From assembly GCF_014839805.1 (NCBI RefSeq), contig NC_051130.1, forward strand, positions 4,712,001-4,776,000: a stretch of DNA of 64,000 nt. Reading direction: 5' to 3'. The notes under the pieces are model-generated. The model had not been told where the DNA came from. It ran no database searches and saw nothing but the letters and a program-made list of their open reading frames with translations. Position numbers and translations under genes: made by a program. The stretch is from Manduca sexta (Eukaryota > Arthropoda > Insecta > Lepidoptera > Sphingidae). This document shows positions 12,801 through 23,768 of this stretch, piece by piece (the stretch's first letter is position 1; the number at the start of each line of letters is the position of its first letter).

Positions 12801-15656
12801 CCTAAAAATATTCTTTCGTCGAACTCTCCCACACTGAGTACATATGTTTCGTACGTATTATTTAATGATTTAAGATTAACATCAAACCAACCAATCTCCA
12901 GTATGGCGTAATTATCATTATTGCCTTTTAATATCTGCAAAAGAAAATACTGATTATCATAAACTCTTTAAAAAAGATAAATCAGTGTAAAACATTTTAA
13001 TACTGGAAAGTATTTAATAATAAATTGTTTATATATTATTATCTCATAAAATTTAATGTGAGCAAATTGCAGAAATTTCATGGTTTCAATATCTAAATCA
13101 TTTTTTTTTTAACTTCAACAAATACAATTTTCTCCTGTATTTTAAATTAAAACAAGAGTCGAGGTTCATTCTTTATGTGAGTAGGATTTAGAGGATGTAA
13201 CTGTGGATATTTCTTTTTTAAATGTCCTAACCTTTGTTACCCTTTCTATGATTGATTGATTTAACTATACAGAAACCCACCAATATGTATTTTTTACTAA
13301 GTTTAGTTGATTCTCCCTTTATATTTGAACTTATTAAATTTATTTTAATTAATAATATTAAACTTTAATAACAATAATTAGTGTGGCAAGTTATATACAT
13401 ATATAAACTTTTATGTGTTTTCTGATGGTGGAATATCATTATTATTTGATTTTTGTTTTCATATTCACTCGGCCAAAGACATTTTCTTTTTTTTATACAC
13501 ACATAATGTCTGCTTTTCAAACTTGACATTGGCAGAATTGTCTTAAGAACTTTACAGCCAATCACTATGAATAGGATTTAGGATTAGAAAATCATTTTAG
13601 ACCAAAACCATTACTATATAAATTATATCACAGCAGGTTTGATAACATACCCCCTTTTCAAAAAACGATTGTATAACAGGCCTCCAGCTGTATTCTTTCA
13701 TTGTGGTAGCCTCTTTGGATAGTCCATCTTTGATTTCACACAAAGTTGATATTATACACGGTGGTTTCTTTGGCATTTTGAAGTCTGCATTCAGCCAGTC
13801 GCTTGGCAAGGCTTGAGCAAACAATTAAACATTACAAGCAGCTGGCAAAGGTATCAGAAGTATAGGGCATTGAATGGGCTTGTTACTAAAGAAAGCATCA
13901 AAATTATTTAGTATAAAATAGATCATATGTCATCTTAGCTCAGCAATTTTATTTTTAAATATTATAGTCATTTGCAAAATTATTTGTAACATTATATTTT
14001 TATTAAAATTTAGCTAGATACCTTTGAATTCAGGGTTAATTAAGTCAGTCCTATGCGCCATGAAAGCATTAGCAAAGACATAATCCAAACAGGAGAGTAA
14101 TATGTGGTACATATCAACAAGATCATTTGCTGAGTTGTGGAACTCTCCCTTCACACATATATATAGACACCAGGTAAACTCAAACAGTGCGTTGGTGGAG
14201 CAAGGTTGTCTGCAACAAACACATTAAGAAAACACTTGATATACTTAATAATGATAACTGTATATGTCTGTCATAGTTATACAATGTTTTGTCTTGCTTC
14301 GTCTGATGTTGTAATATCAACTTAATACAAAAAGAAACACTGAATCACTATCACAGATGTATAAAATGTTTATTAGTAAAGTTGCTGATAATTTTCATAG
14401 AAACCAAGTGATTTTACTGTCTATTATCCTTCTTGGGATTGGCACAGCAGTTTTTCCACCATGTTGTAGGTTTGATTAAGTTGTTAAAGGACAGTTGTTA
14501 ATACAATACCTTAATGATAATGATTACTGTAAGATAAAATTAAATTTGCCAAAGAGTGCTAAATAATGAATTTATGTACTTACTTTGGTCTTCTTTTTGA
14601 AACAGGTTTGGGAGGCTCGGAAGTCAGCCCAGTGAAGATCTCTTGGAAGATTGGCTGGAACTTTCTAAACAACACTGAGGAGACCGCAAACTTGTGTTCC
14701 AAACGGGATATCCTCTCTTTGAAGTCTGTTGACATGGATGTCATTTCCATCCAATTTTTTATTTTGGTGAAGAATTGAATAAGACTGTAAAGGCAAAATA
14801 AATATCTAAAAACAGCAGACTCTTTTTATTTAGTTCTATGTACAATATAGTAATATAACTTTGTGTGAGTATGCAAAGTAAAATAGCACACTATAAAAGT
14901 TTACAGATTTCTTTGTCTGTGCAAAACTAAAGTGAACAGTAAATACTCAAGCAACACTTGCCTGATATTGCAGAGTCTCAGTAGTTTGGTTAGACTGACA
15001 CAGTTCCCCTCCAGAGCCTTCCCCGACTGGACTGTCGGCGTTATTGACGTGCGACATGCCACATACAAAGCACACGACATCCAATGCAAGGGATCACCCT
15101 GAAAATACATAATAATCATCCACATATGACAAATACTGTGTAAATATTACGACAAACTAGCTAGTTATTAGGTTCTTCGAGGTTATATGTAATTAAACTG
15201 TTATATTATAGGTATACATAGTAAATAAATAAAATACTTGTACAAATAATGTATGTTTAATATTGTTGTTTCCTTAAAGTTGTTTGTGATGACGACCGCA
15301 TACAATCCCGGGTTATTATGCGCAAACACATAATACATTACAATATAAGTTTTAGTTGTAACACAAGGGCTTAGACGTCTTCTGAATAAACAATTGTTTT
15401 GTGTTTATTACTGTAGTTTCCATGGTATAAAGTGAAACGTGGGAATTGATTGTAGGTATGCTATTTGTCTGATCAAGTTTTTTTATATAATGTTAACTGT
15501 GGTAAAAGTAATACTCACATCCAAAGTAAATTTTCTTTTTATATCTATAAAAGAATCTCTGGCTTTTTTCGCAGCTACAGAATCTACATTTAAATTCGAA
15601 CACAGATTGTTTATCTCTTCAACCCAACTTTCTTCTATCTTTGTCTTCTTAGGCAT
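6896..15656 (-). CDS. Rbf: Retinoblastoma-family pocket protein (Rbf; p107/p130-like), complete, 17 exons
   Basis: Minus-strand exons are 15519-15656, 14962-15098, 14584-14784, 14022-14209, 13651-13811, 12802-12934, 12047-12129, 10873-11039, 10292-10508, 9592-9801, 9124-9253, 8845-8955, 8636-8760, 8001-8180, 7543-7672, 7367-7464 and 6896-7216. The phases close exactly to 909 aa. Residues 47-275 are the Rb N-terminal domain (DPLHWMSCALYVACRTS; PPCIISTLCEIKDGLSKEA). Pocket A starts near residue 370 (TPVSEARNSLARL) and runs to about 570, followed by a Ser/Thr/Pro spacer. Pocket B is at about 660-800 (MRDRHLDQILMCAVYVICK). The residues that contact LxCxE motifs in pRb are kept: Y723 and K727 in VYVICK, and Y782-N783 in NFYN. 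The family represses E2F/DP-driven cell-cycle genes and is switched off by cyclin-CDK; SP and TP sites in the spacer and tail fit this. Exon 2 ends with a GC donor. Exon 11's donor (GTAATA) is the least certain border. The tail resembles p107 more than pRb. Confidence 0.95.
8228..8486 (+). repeat. Dispersed lepidopteran repeat, copy 1 (Rbf intron 13)
   Basis: It shares a block order with 38912-39185: an AAGTGA...GGTAA.CGGAG..G.GTCC start, a GACAATTATGCC-like centre, AGGCTAATCCCGGAACGC, CTTACGTGG.CCA, then a GGCGGATA..AAATAT end. The copies are strongly diverged. It is probably a non-coding SINE or MITE; the family is not named. Confidence 0.6.
11768..12022 (+). repeat. tRNA-derived SINE, family A copy 1 (Rbf intron 7)
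   Basis: It begins GACTGCCTCGGTG and carries a pol III B-box-like GGGTTCGATCCCCG at about 11828-11841, then a body ending in GATATGGCGATAGGCTCGCC and ATCATGGGACGGAA. A second copy at 47364-47640 has the same head, B box and body. It lies on the plus strand inside an intron of the minus-strand Rbf gene. Confidence 0.75.
14956..14962 (-). other. Non-canonical GC splice donor of Rbf intron 2
   Basis: Exon 2 ends ATATCAG followed by GCAAGT. No GT donor nearby keeps the frame, and joining at GC gives CNISLIQFF, which matches p107-type sequence. AG/GCAAGT is the usual context of functional GC-AG introns. Confidence 0.85.
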
Positions 15657-15778
15657 TTTTGATTATTTTGTTGATATTACAATTGATTTTATATTTATAA
15701 AACAGATCTTCTCTAAAACAAGAACGACCAATATTATTAGCGCAAACTTATCCCGATTTTGACAATTTTGACAATTTG

Positions 15779-15788
15779 TTGGCGGGAA
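15779..15788. promoter_or_regulatory. E2F-type site upstream of Rbf
   Basis: TTGGCGGGAA is the classical E2F/DP recognition sequence. It lies about 125 bases upstream of the Rbf start codon. A second imperfect site, TTAGCGCAAA (TTTGCGCTAA on the other strand), is at about 15738-15747. E2F sites are known in promoters of vertebrate Rb-family genes, so feedback control of Rbf by its own partner is the natural reading. This is inference. Confidence 0.65.
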
Positions 15789-16208
15789 GAGTCCACACGC
15801 CTGTTTCCTCCCACGCGAGCTAACTTCACTATGGAGTATGGATGTGTTCTCATAAGTAGGTGTTACAGGTATTTATCTTATCAATAATTTGAATGTATCT
15901 AATAGAAACGAAAATATGCAAGAGAATTCTAGGTTCATTTATTTAGATAAACTGCAGATGAGAAGAAAGTTAAAGTTTGCTCTAAAAGATAATAAATATC
16001 TTTTATAGGATTATGTAAATCGATGTTCCATTGCTCTCGATAAGTAAAAATATAGGGGAGAAATAGGTAATCCATATCATCGATATAATATGCCAAAAAT
16101 ATTGAAAATAAAATTCTATTATTTAATTATTCTTCTAGTGTAGCTTACATGTTTGTATCACTTATGTCATGAGTAGCATGTCGGAGTTTTTTTGATAACA
16201 GTCTCAGA

Positions 16209-16403
16209 TTAAGGTGGTAGCTCAAGGTCCATTTTCATACATTTTGTTTCGGCTTTAATCTGGGTAACTAAACAAGTATTGGCAAGTAAAGAATTTAAAT
16301 TCACGTCTAGTTAGTGATTAGTTCTCGCAGTTGAAAGAAAAATGTAAAAATAATTAATGATCATGGATATTTCTGCCTTTAAAATTTCGTCATATTAAAT
16401 TTT
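16209..16403 (+). mobile_element. MITE-related segment, copy 1 (truncated or longer relative)
   Basis: It begins TTAAGGTGGTAGCTCAAGG and is identical, with one base difference noticed, to 57676-57870 over about 195 bases. Here the sequence then continues into unrelated bases and no matching right inverted repeat was seen. It sits in the shared Rbf/RBFA promoter region. Confidence 0.85.
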
Positions 16404-16828
16404 CTGACTGAATTTATTGACTGAAAAACGTTCAAAAACCCAAGTTTATATCGATCTCGTTTTTGCTCATTGCCACATAAAACATCGGACCATACAAAAT
16501 GAGGGGTTTTCATATTGAATAATGTGTTTGAATTACAAATAAATAATTTAAAATTTTAACAAAAAAAAAATTTCTCAAATATCGATACAGAATATTTCAA
16601 TATTATTTGACATCACCAAGGCAAACTTTGATGTTTTGACATTTGTGTAGAGTTGAAAAATGACGTTTGAATTATGTCATATGTCACAACCACACAAACA
16701 GAAGACAAATTTGTTTTACCAAAATTAAAGTTGAAACCATTACTCTGTTTTAATTTTTAATATGATAGCTTTATACTAAATATATCCATAAAGTTTCATG
16801 GGAGTGTTGAATATATTTGTCTTACAAA

Positions 16829-19800
16829 ATGATTTCTTTCTATCGGTATTATCACATGTCATGTGCATTGTATAATTTAAAAAAGCAGGGTATGAAACTT
16901 TGTAAAATGGTTAATCCGAAAACGAAACGGTATGCTTAGTTTATGTATGAATTCTGGTCATTCTGCCAGGAAAGTATTTCATATTTTTTTTCTATATAGG
17001 CAATGGTATCCACAAATAGAAGCTCCTGCAATGCCCAGTCTTAAAAGTTTAACCAAAGTAAAGAATGAACCGGGGAAGCGTGGTATACGTAGAATGGCGA
17101 TGCTTAATAAAATGTTCATGAAACAGATAACAGACATGATGTCTACAGGCACTGTTGCAATGGATATTGTTGGTCGGGGAATTGAAATTTCAAAAGTAAG
17201 TGAAAATAATTAAGATATTATTCTTAGAAACTCTCCCAAAATACTTATCTAGATGTATTTTGTCTTTAGATGTCTTAAATCTAGTTCATACCAAAAACCT
17301 TGTTACTGCACTTGCCATGCCTTTTTCTACTAAAAACAACAGTGGTTCAACTGATTAGTGTTTAAACAAAAAACAATTAACATCATCAGTTTTGGCAGAA
17401 TGGTAGCAAAGTAAAGTTGAGTATGTGATATCATTAGTAACCCAATGTCAAGATAAAGTTTAATTATTTTATGAATTGTAGAGGTTTCATACTATTTAAT
17501 ATTTTACTTTACAGGTAAACATATCCCCAGACTTTCAAAGAGTGAATGTGTTCTGGGTTTGTAAAGGTGATACAACAGATGAGGAGACTGAGACTCTTCT
17601 CAATAAGACCGCTGGTGCTCTGAGACATGAACTATCTACTTTAAGAGTTATGGGCCAAGTTCCATACATCAGTTTTGTCAAAGGTCTGTTCTTGCATAAA
17701 ACAGTATAATATTGAATCCATAATATACAAATTAGACTACAATACGTCAACTTCTTTTCCATTGGCAGTGTATGTTGTAATCTGTTTATCCATGTATGCA
17801 ATCAGTCACTAGGAAGTTTAGGGTTGGAATCCAAGGCCTGGGACAGTGTTTGTGTTTTTAAACACATTTTGTCTTGAACTAGGAACATCAGTGCAGTGGT
17901 GTGAATAATAAAAAAAATATATAGCAACATATAGTTTCAACCTCTTTTGTTATTTTTGCCATGTACAAGAGAGTTCACAATGATGTATCTGATTATACAT
18001 ATTATTGTTAAAATTTACACCTCCTGATAACAATAATTTTGAAACTTAACTGGCAAAATATATAATGGGGCCGTGGCTTGAGGGGCTGCCCTAGCTTATG
18101 AGAAAGAGAAGGTTGAATATTTTAAAACAGAACTTTAATGTATTAGAACTTCAAAAATGGTCACAGAAAAAAAAAATATAGATTTTTATGTTTGGAAAAA
18201 TTCTATTGGATGATTTTGCCACAGGCCTTTACAGTGTATACTACTTGAAAGTGGGCTTGCATCAGAACGAAATCGTGTGAATAATGGGAAGTAGAAAAAA
18301 TATTAGAAAACAATTCTTACGTTATATTGCTTTTTTTATATGAGCAATGTTATAATTTTCCCTTGTCTTATTCCTGCTTCATAGCGATTCATAAAATCTT
18401 CATGTCAATACTTAGTAGTAGCTTTTGCTCATGGCTACGGCCACATGGAATTCGCTCAGTGACAAGTATTTAAAAAACATTGAAACTTCCCCTTTATCAA
18501 ATTTGATCAAAATCGGTTCTGTAGGTCAGGCTTGAAATGGCTGACAGGCAGATAGATAGACAGACAAAGTAACTTCGCTATAATTACCACAGATCATCAG
18601 GAAGCTCGACTAGTGGATCTTGATCGTTGTTTGGCCGCCGCAGATTATGGAGAGGATTTTAAAGCGACGGATATGGGACATATACTAAAGAGCGAATTTA
18701 CTTTAGTTACGAAACTATCTGCAGAAATGAAGGTATTACTTAAAAATGTGTTTGATTGTTACTTTTTAAAATATGATCTTTAATTGTATTACTGTTTCTA
18801 ATAATTATTCAAACAAAATTAAGTAGCAAATGATAATTAATATGGATAGTATTAATCACAAAATTATGTTTTTATTAAATTAATAAAAAAATTTAAGTAC
18901 TTATTAGGAATCATGTGGTCGATTTCTGAATATACTTATTTAAGCAGCTGATTTTATTTTGCGGTCATCACTTTTTTTGTAATCAATATTTGTGGTTGCG
19001 TATTGCCATCGATCGTAGTTTGTGAAGTAAGTATATCAGTTAGCAACCACTTTAATTGAATGATTTGGAGAACATTTTATAAAACAAAAACATATGGACG
19101 TTTGCATCTTTTAGGCCACTATTTCATTTACTACTACAAATACTAAATTGTATATTAAAATTGTTTGAGGTGATGTGACGCCTCGGTCCCCCCGTAACCA
19201 TGAAGGCTGCATAGTCTTCGAAACGTCGAGAGAAAAGTAAAATATTAAAACCGCAATAAAATCCGAAAAATTGTTTAATTTAATCTCTAACATTCGCGTA
19301 AACATAAGAAATCTTTACTAAATTGTATAACCATAAACTAAGTAATTATTAAGAACAGGATAAATAAAATAAGATTCTGCAACTCAGAATACGACCACAT
19401 GGTCGCTTTCTAACATATTAATAAAATGCATAACCACCACGTTTTATTTTAATAGAAGGGAAAAAATGTTTAAAAAACAAATACTCGAATAATATTAAAT
19501 TGTTGCAACAAATACTCGAATAATATTAAAAAATAAGTACTATTTATTTATTTATTATTAAACGGACTGCTAACGGGGTTTACAATTCAATTTAAATCCA
19601 CACATGTATACTTAGTCTGGCCATAAATACTGTTACACTTAATTATAAAAAAATATTACATTTGAATTTCGAATCTGTCATTTTTATACGATTGTTCATT
19701 GTGTTTTCTCATTTTGGCGCCAATACATTGTAAAATATTTTGCGATATTAAAATGGTGTGGGGTGATAAAGAGAACCGAATCGCTGTGATAGCATTACAC

Positions 19801-22800
19801 AAAGTAGGTATGGAGCCAAATGCAATTTTTAAAACTCTCCATACACTTGGTATTAGTAAAATGTTTGTGTACCGGGCTATTAATAGGTACAATGAGACCT
19901 CCTCTGTTTGTGACAGAAAAGATCTGGCCGTCCACGTAGTGTTCGTACGAAAAAGGTGGTCAAAGCAGTAAGGGAAAGAATTCGAAGAAATCCTGTCCGA
20001 AAGCAAAAGATTTTATCTCGGGAAATGAAGATAGCACCTAGAACCATGTCGCGTATTTTAAAAGATGACTTAGGACTTGCAGCCTATAAGAGACGCACTG
20101 GCCATTTCTTAACTGATAATTTAAAGAAGAATAGGGTGGTAAAATCGAAACAACTACTGAAGCGGTACGCAAAGGGAGGTCACAGAAAAATTTTGTTTAC
20201 GGATGAGAAAATTTTTACAATTGAGCAACATTTTAACAAACAAAATGACCGTATTTATGCTCAAAGCTCTAAGGAAGCTTCCCAATTAGTCGACAGAGTG
20301 CAACGTGGACATTATCCGACTTCAGTGATGGTTTGGTGGGGTGTTAGCTATGAAGGAGTGACTGAGCCATATTTTTGTGAAAAGGTATCAAAACATCGGC
20401 ACAAGTGTATCAAGATACCATTCTTGAGAAGGTAGTTAAGCCCCTTAACATCACCATGTTCAATAACCAAGTATGGTCCTTCCAGCAAGACTCGGCGCCG
20501 GGTCATAAAGCTCGGTCCACGCAGTCTTGGTTGGAATCGAACGTTTCGGACTTCATCAGAGCTGAAGACTGGCCGTCGTCTAGTCCCGATCTTAATCCGC
20601 TGGATTATGATTTGTGGTCAGTTTTAGAGAGTACAGCTTGCTCTAAACGCCATGATAATTTGGAGTCCCTAAAACAATCTATACGATTGGCAGTGAAGAA
20701 TTTTCCCATGGAAAGAGTGCGTGCTTCTATTGATAACTGGCCTCATCGTTTAAAGGACTGTATTGCAGCCAATGGAGACCACTTCGAATAAGCTTTTTAT
20801 ATTTTTAATTGTTTTATATTTATGTATTAAACTGACACACTGTAAAAGTAATAAATGTTATTTGCAGTTAACAATTTTCTTTTTTCTTTATTACAATATT
20901 TATGGCAAGACTAGGTATACCAACAATCTATTTCCTTTATTTACAAAAGAAAACTTATTACTTATCAGTTATCAAATAAATCTATATGAACAAGTGGTAG
21001 CTTATTCGATTCGCGATATGGACGTAATGACCCTATTTCAGTTGTCCCAAAGACTTTATAATAAGTCCACAGGATATTAATTCATATTAAAACATTATTT
21101 AAGGCTAAAATTCAACGAATAGAAGAAGAGCTACCTATAGAAGACGATGCTATACCAGAAATGACACACAATGTGTATGGACTTGATCACGCTAAAATCA
21201 TGAGCAGGCTTCTCGCAGCCAGGAAGAAAAGCAGAGACGCGTGGCAGAATTTAGGAAATGATTCAGTGATATCGTATAGAGTAGTAAGTCAGGAGAGTAA
21301 ACCACCGGAGGTTAATACAACTAGCCAAAGTAAGGAGTTGGCAGAGTTCTTACAGAAGAGACAGGTGTGTATTGTTATCTTACTTCTTATAATATTTATG
21401 CGCAATCTTGTGAAAATGTTTGGATGTTTTGCCAGAAGTACAAGCAAACACAACCGAACGGATTAAGATGAAATTTGGCACACGGGTAGTCTACGTCTTG
21501 GACTCAACATTAAGGGTTTTTATCTTGATAATTTGCTTCCATGGGAAATAACGTTTTTTTATGTGGAGGGATAGGGTATCGTACAGTCTTTTAGGGTATT
21601 CTAGCGGGAAATGCTTTTGCCGCGAGCGGAACCGCGAGTAACATCTAGTTTAATATAAGGCGTAACACGAAAAATTCGTCCTTTATTTACCATATGTTAG
21701 TGCGCGCACTTCCTTACCGCGTATTTATTTTTACATAACTGCGCAGATTTTGCGAATAAATTCCACACGGATATTTTCATAGTGCGCATTAAACTGTGTT
21801 TATTAATTCATTGATAATAAAAAGGAACAGTTCGGTTTTAAATCGCGCAAAATTTTACGCACTTACTAAATATTTATACCTATTTGATATTATGCAAAAT
21901 CTATGACAAATTTTGGGCATCATTTATGGATGAACAAAGGGTGACAAATAAAGTACCGTTATGGAAAGAAAGGACACGTGACTTAAGGCCGAAATTAACA
22001 ATCCCATCAATATAGTAATGTGTGATCTCTCTCCGGTAATGTCGGCTTGCTGTCTCACCGAACTATTAGAGTGAAAGAACAGAGAGTGCACCTGTGTATT
22101 GCTCACACACTTGTGCACTATAATATATCCTGCGTACTTGGCTGATCTCCGTTGAGATTGGCCCCCGTGGTCGAAATTCGGCTAGGAGGAGCTTATGGTA
22201 ATGGTTAATGTGTAATACGGCCAAACTTTATTGTGATGACCCAATTGCACGATCGATCCGGAAGTTTATTAATTTCGGCCATAAATGCATTCTTTCCCGC
22301 CCTCGTTGATAGCGAATTGCAAACGGCGTCACCCTGTCTAACTGGCCTCTTAGCTACTTTTGGGATGTAGAGCCAAATGTGTAATTTGATGTTTTACGGC
22401 GCTCGTATTAAATCGCCACTTTATATAATCTGGCAGTTGCCAGAACAGTTGTTCATCTCCATTTGGCCGTATGAACAATGAGAATTAGTCTAGGATTCTT
22501 ATCTTACCATTTTCCGGTCATTACTCTAATTACGAATATGTTTTACGAGTGTATCCTAATTTTTAGCGGCACTTTGAAATCGTATCGGTAATAACGTTGA
22601 AGATTAAAATTTACGACTATTTGACGAACACTGTTTCTGGAACAATTACGTTTATGTTTAAAAACCCTTGAAAAATTGTTAAAGAGTACCGTTATCTGAT
22701 TGTTTATAAGTTAATACATTGTAACTCAAAGAATTGGTTCTTTCCTTATGTTGTTGTTTAAGATCGGAAAGGTTATCCGTGAATGTAGTAGGCATTTATG

Positions 22801-23221
22801 TTTTAATGCATGCATGTATTTTTTACCCCAACCCAAGCCAAACAAACACAACATTATTTTCGTTTTGTAAGACTGATAATAATGTATTGAACTTACTTTC
22901 GCTACAGACATGTATCCCACGTGTTAATTTTAAAATTAAAATTCTAACTCAACATCCTTTATTAGATCATGATACATGTAAAAATACCCATTTTGAAACA
23001 CTCTGTATAAGAATGTCCCGTTTTTACAGATTTTACAAAACAAATTGTCGAAACAATTGCGTAGTTCAAACGTGGACTGGATGGCTCACGACAAAGAGGA
23101 TGACAATGAAGAAGAAATCATTTACGATGATGAATACGAAGACGAACTGTTTTATGAAGAAGATGACTTTTATCAAGAAAACTCTCAGTATGAAGCGAAG
23201 GATAGTAAAAGTTTAAATTGA
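16829..23221 (+). CDS. RBFA: Ribosome-binding factor A, mitochondrial (RBFA), complete, 6 exons
   Basis: Exons are 16829-16929, 17000-17195, 17515-17683, 18593-18732, 21104-21364 and 23030-23221. They join in phase to 352 aa, close to the roughly 340 aa of vertebrate RBFA. The first 34 residues are Lys/Arg/Tyr-rich with no Asp or Glu, which suits a mitochondrial targeting peptide. Residues of about 60-175 form the RbfA KH-type domain (RRMAMLNKMFMKQITDMM; DIVGRGIEISKVNISPDFQ; ALRHELSTLRVMGQVPYISF). It is followed by LDRCLAAADYG, a Lys/Arg-rich middle and a strongly acidic tail (EEEIIYDDEYEDELFYEEDD). The family binds small-subunit rRNA during mitoribosome maturation. Intron 4 contains a maT mariner, and intron 5 holds a Helitron-like repeat and a SINE fragment. 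A likely AATAAA lies at 23240-23245, about 20 bases past the stop, so the 3' UTR is very short. Confidence 0.9.
18360..18585 (+). repeat. Helitron-like non-autonomous repeat in RBFA intron 3
   Basis: TTTGATCAAAATCGGTTCTG followed by a GACAGGCAGATAGATAGACA tract is typical of the AT-rich non-autonomous repeats of Lepidoptera that recur at 21465, 58640 and 63080 here. It ends only about 10 bases before the exon 4 acceptor of RBFA. Limits are approximate. Confidence 0.45.
19168..19275 (+). repeat. Dispersed retroelement-like repeat, second copy
   Basis: This is the better preserved relative of 1597-1725: CCTCGGTCCCCCCGTAACCA, then AGTCTTCGAAACGTCGAGAG and an A-rich tail. It lies in RBFA intron 4, upstream of the mariner insertion. 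Confidence 0.45.
19476..19530 (+). repeat. Short direct repeat (two ~22-bp units)
   Basis: CAAATACTCGAATAATATTA occurs twice, separated by a few bases. It lies about 80 bases left of the mariner element and may be a replication-slippage product. Confidence 0.7.
19609..20917 (+). mobile_element. maT-clade (DD37D) Tc1/mariner transposon
   Basis: Imperfect terminal inverted repeats of about 30 bases bound the element. The left one reads TACTTAGTCTGGCCATAAAT and the right one, on the minus strand, TACCTAGTCTTGCCATAAAT. A TA dinucleotide flanks each side, as expected for TA target duplication. The length is about 1.31 kb, normal for mariner. It carries one transposase frame and sits in RBFA intron 4 in the same orientation as the gene. 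The two end limits could shift by two bases because of the TATA ambiguity. Confidence 0.9.
19753..20791 (+). pseudogene. maT transposase with two single-base frameshifts
   Basis: Three overlapping frames make one transposase of about 346 residues. The N-terminal helix-turn-helix region (DKENRIAVIALHKVGMEPNA) is followed by a GRPRS motif, then the catalytic domain: FTDEK, SFQQDSAPGHK and SPDLNPLDYDLW. The last two catalytic aspartates have 37 residues between them, so this is a DD37D enzyme, the maT signature, rather than DD34D mariner or DD34E Tc1. The frame breaks near 19920 and near 20381, each where a run of A appears one base short; elsewhere there is no stop. Either the copy is young and recently inactivated, or both breaks are homopolymer errors in the assembly. 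The total of 1,039 bases is exactly two short of a whole number of codons, as expected. Confidence 0.9.
21440..21652 (+). repeat. Helitron-like repeat ending in CTAGT (RBFA intron 5)
   Basis: AACGGATTAAGATGAAATTT, GGCACACGGGTAGTCTA and the end GCGAGTAACATCTAGTT are the standard parts of a very common lepidopteran non-autonomous element whose CTAGT end suggests Helitron ancestry. The left limit is approximate. Confidence 0.6.
22050..22195 (+). repeat. SINE fragment, family C (3' part)
   Basis: GAGTGCACCTGTGTATTGCT, TTGGCTGATCTCCGTTGAGA and GTGGTCGAAATTCGGCTAGG match, in the same order, the minus strand of the family C copy at 62103-62460. Only the 3' part is recognisable here. Confidence 0.65.
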
Positions 23222-23239
23222 TATTTATTTTATTAGTTG

Positions 23240-23245
23240 AATAAA
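23240..23245 (+). terminator. Poly(A) signal of RBFA
   Basis: AATAAA about 20 bases past the RBFA stop codon; no nearer alternative. Confidence 0.6.
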
Positions 23246-23435
23246 TTATTTTAACTGTTCGTGGTGTTTATTTGTTACTAGTTGTTGCATAACATTTCGT
23301 TTACGTGAACTACAGGAATAATTTAAAGGATTCTTGAATGCGGAACAACTTACCAATGTCTGATGACTATCAGATGAATGGTTTAAGATTGCAAAGTAGA
23401 GAAACACAAACAATAAATTTTATTATACGCCCTTT

Positions 23436-23768
23436 GATAGCGGCGATAGCCTAGTTGGTGTGTGGAACGGTCTGCTAAGACGTATGTCCGCAGGTTCAAA
23501 TCCCAAGGGCACACATCTCTGACTTTTCTAAAAATCATGTGTGTATTCTTTGTGAATTTATCGTTCGCTTTAACGGTGAAGGAAAACATCGTGAGGAAAC
23601 CTGCACATCCGAGAAGTTCTCTATAGGAATTTCGAAGGTGTGTGAAGTCTACCAACCCGCACTAGGCCAGCGTGGTGGACTAAGGCCTAATCCCTCTCAG
23701 TAGCAGAGGAGGCCCGTGCTCAGCAGTGGATAAGTATATAATACAAGGCTGATATTATTTTATATTAT
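23436..23768 (+). mobile_element. tRNA-derived SINE (family B) with 15-bp target-site duplication
   Basis: The head GCGATAGCCTAGTTGGTG resembles a pol III A box and GCAGGTTCAAATCCC a B box. The body has the conserved GAAACCTGCACATCCGAGA and the tail AGAGGAGGCCCGTGCTCAGC AGTGG shared with RTE retroelements. TATTATACGCCCTTT is repeated exactly at 23421-23435 and 23769-23783, so the limits are firm and the insertion is young. It resembles well-known lepidopteran SINEs. Confidence 0.88.

Larger units (their letters stand above)
15657..16828. promoter_or_regulatory. Divergent promoter region between Rbf (-) and RBFA (+)
   Basis: The two start codons face away from each other across 1,172 bases. 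The Rbf-proximal part has an E2F-type site at 15779-15788 and TTAGCGCAAA near 15738. The middle carries a copy of a MITE sequence at 16209-16403. The RBFA-proximal part is AT-rich with nothing specific recognised. Transcription starts cannot be placed from sequence alone. Confidence 0.6.

Noticed and set aside
20763..21080. 105-codon open frame after the mariner transposase
   Set aside because: It runs across the transposon end into intron, has AT-driven composition and shows no domain.
23436..23520. Possible tRNA gene
   Set aside because: The A and B boxes are present but a clean cloverleaf is not; it is the head of the SINE that continues to 23768.
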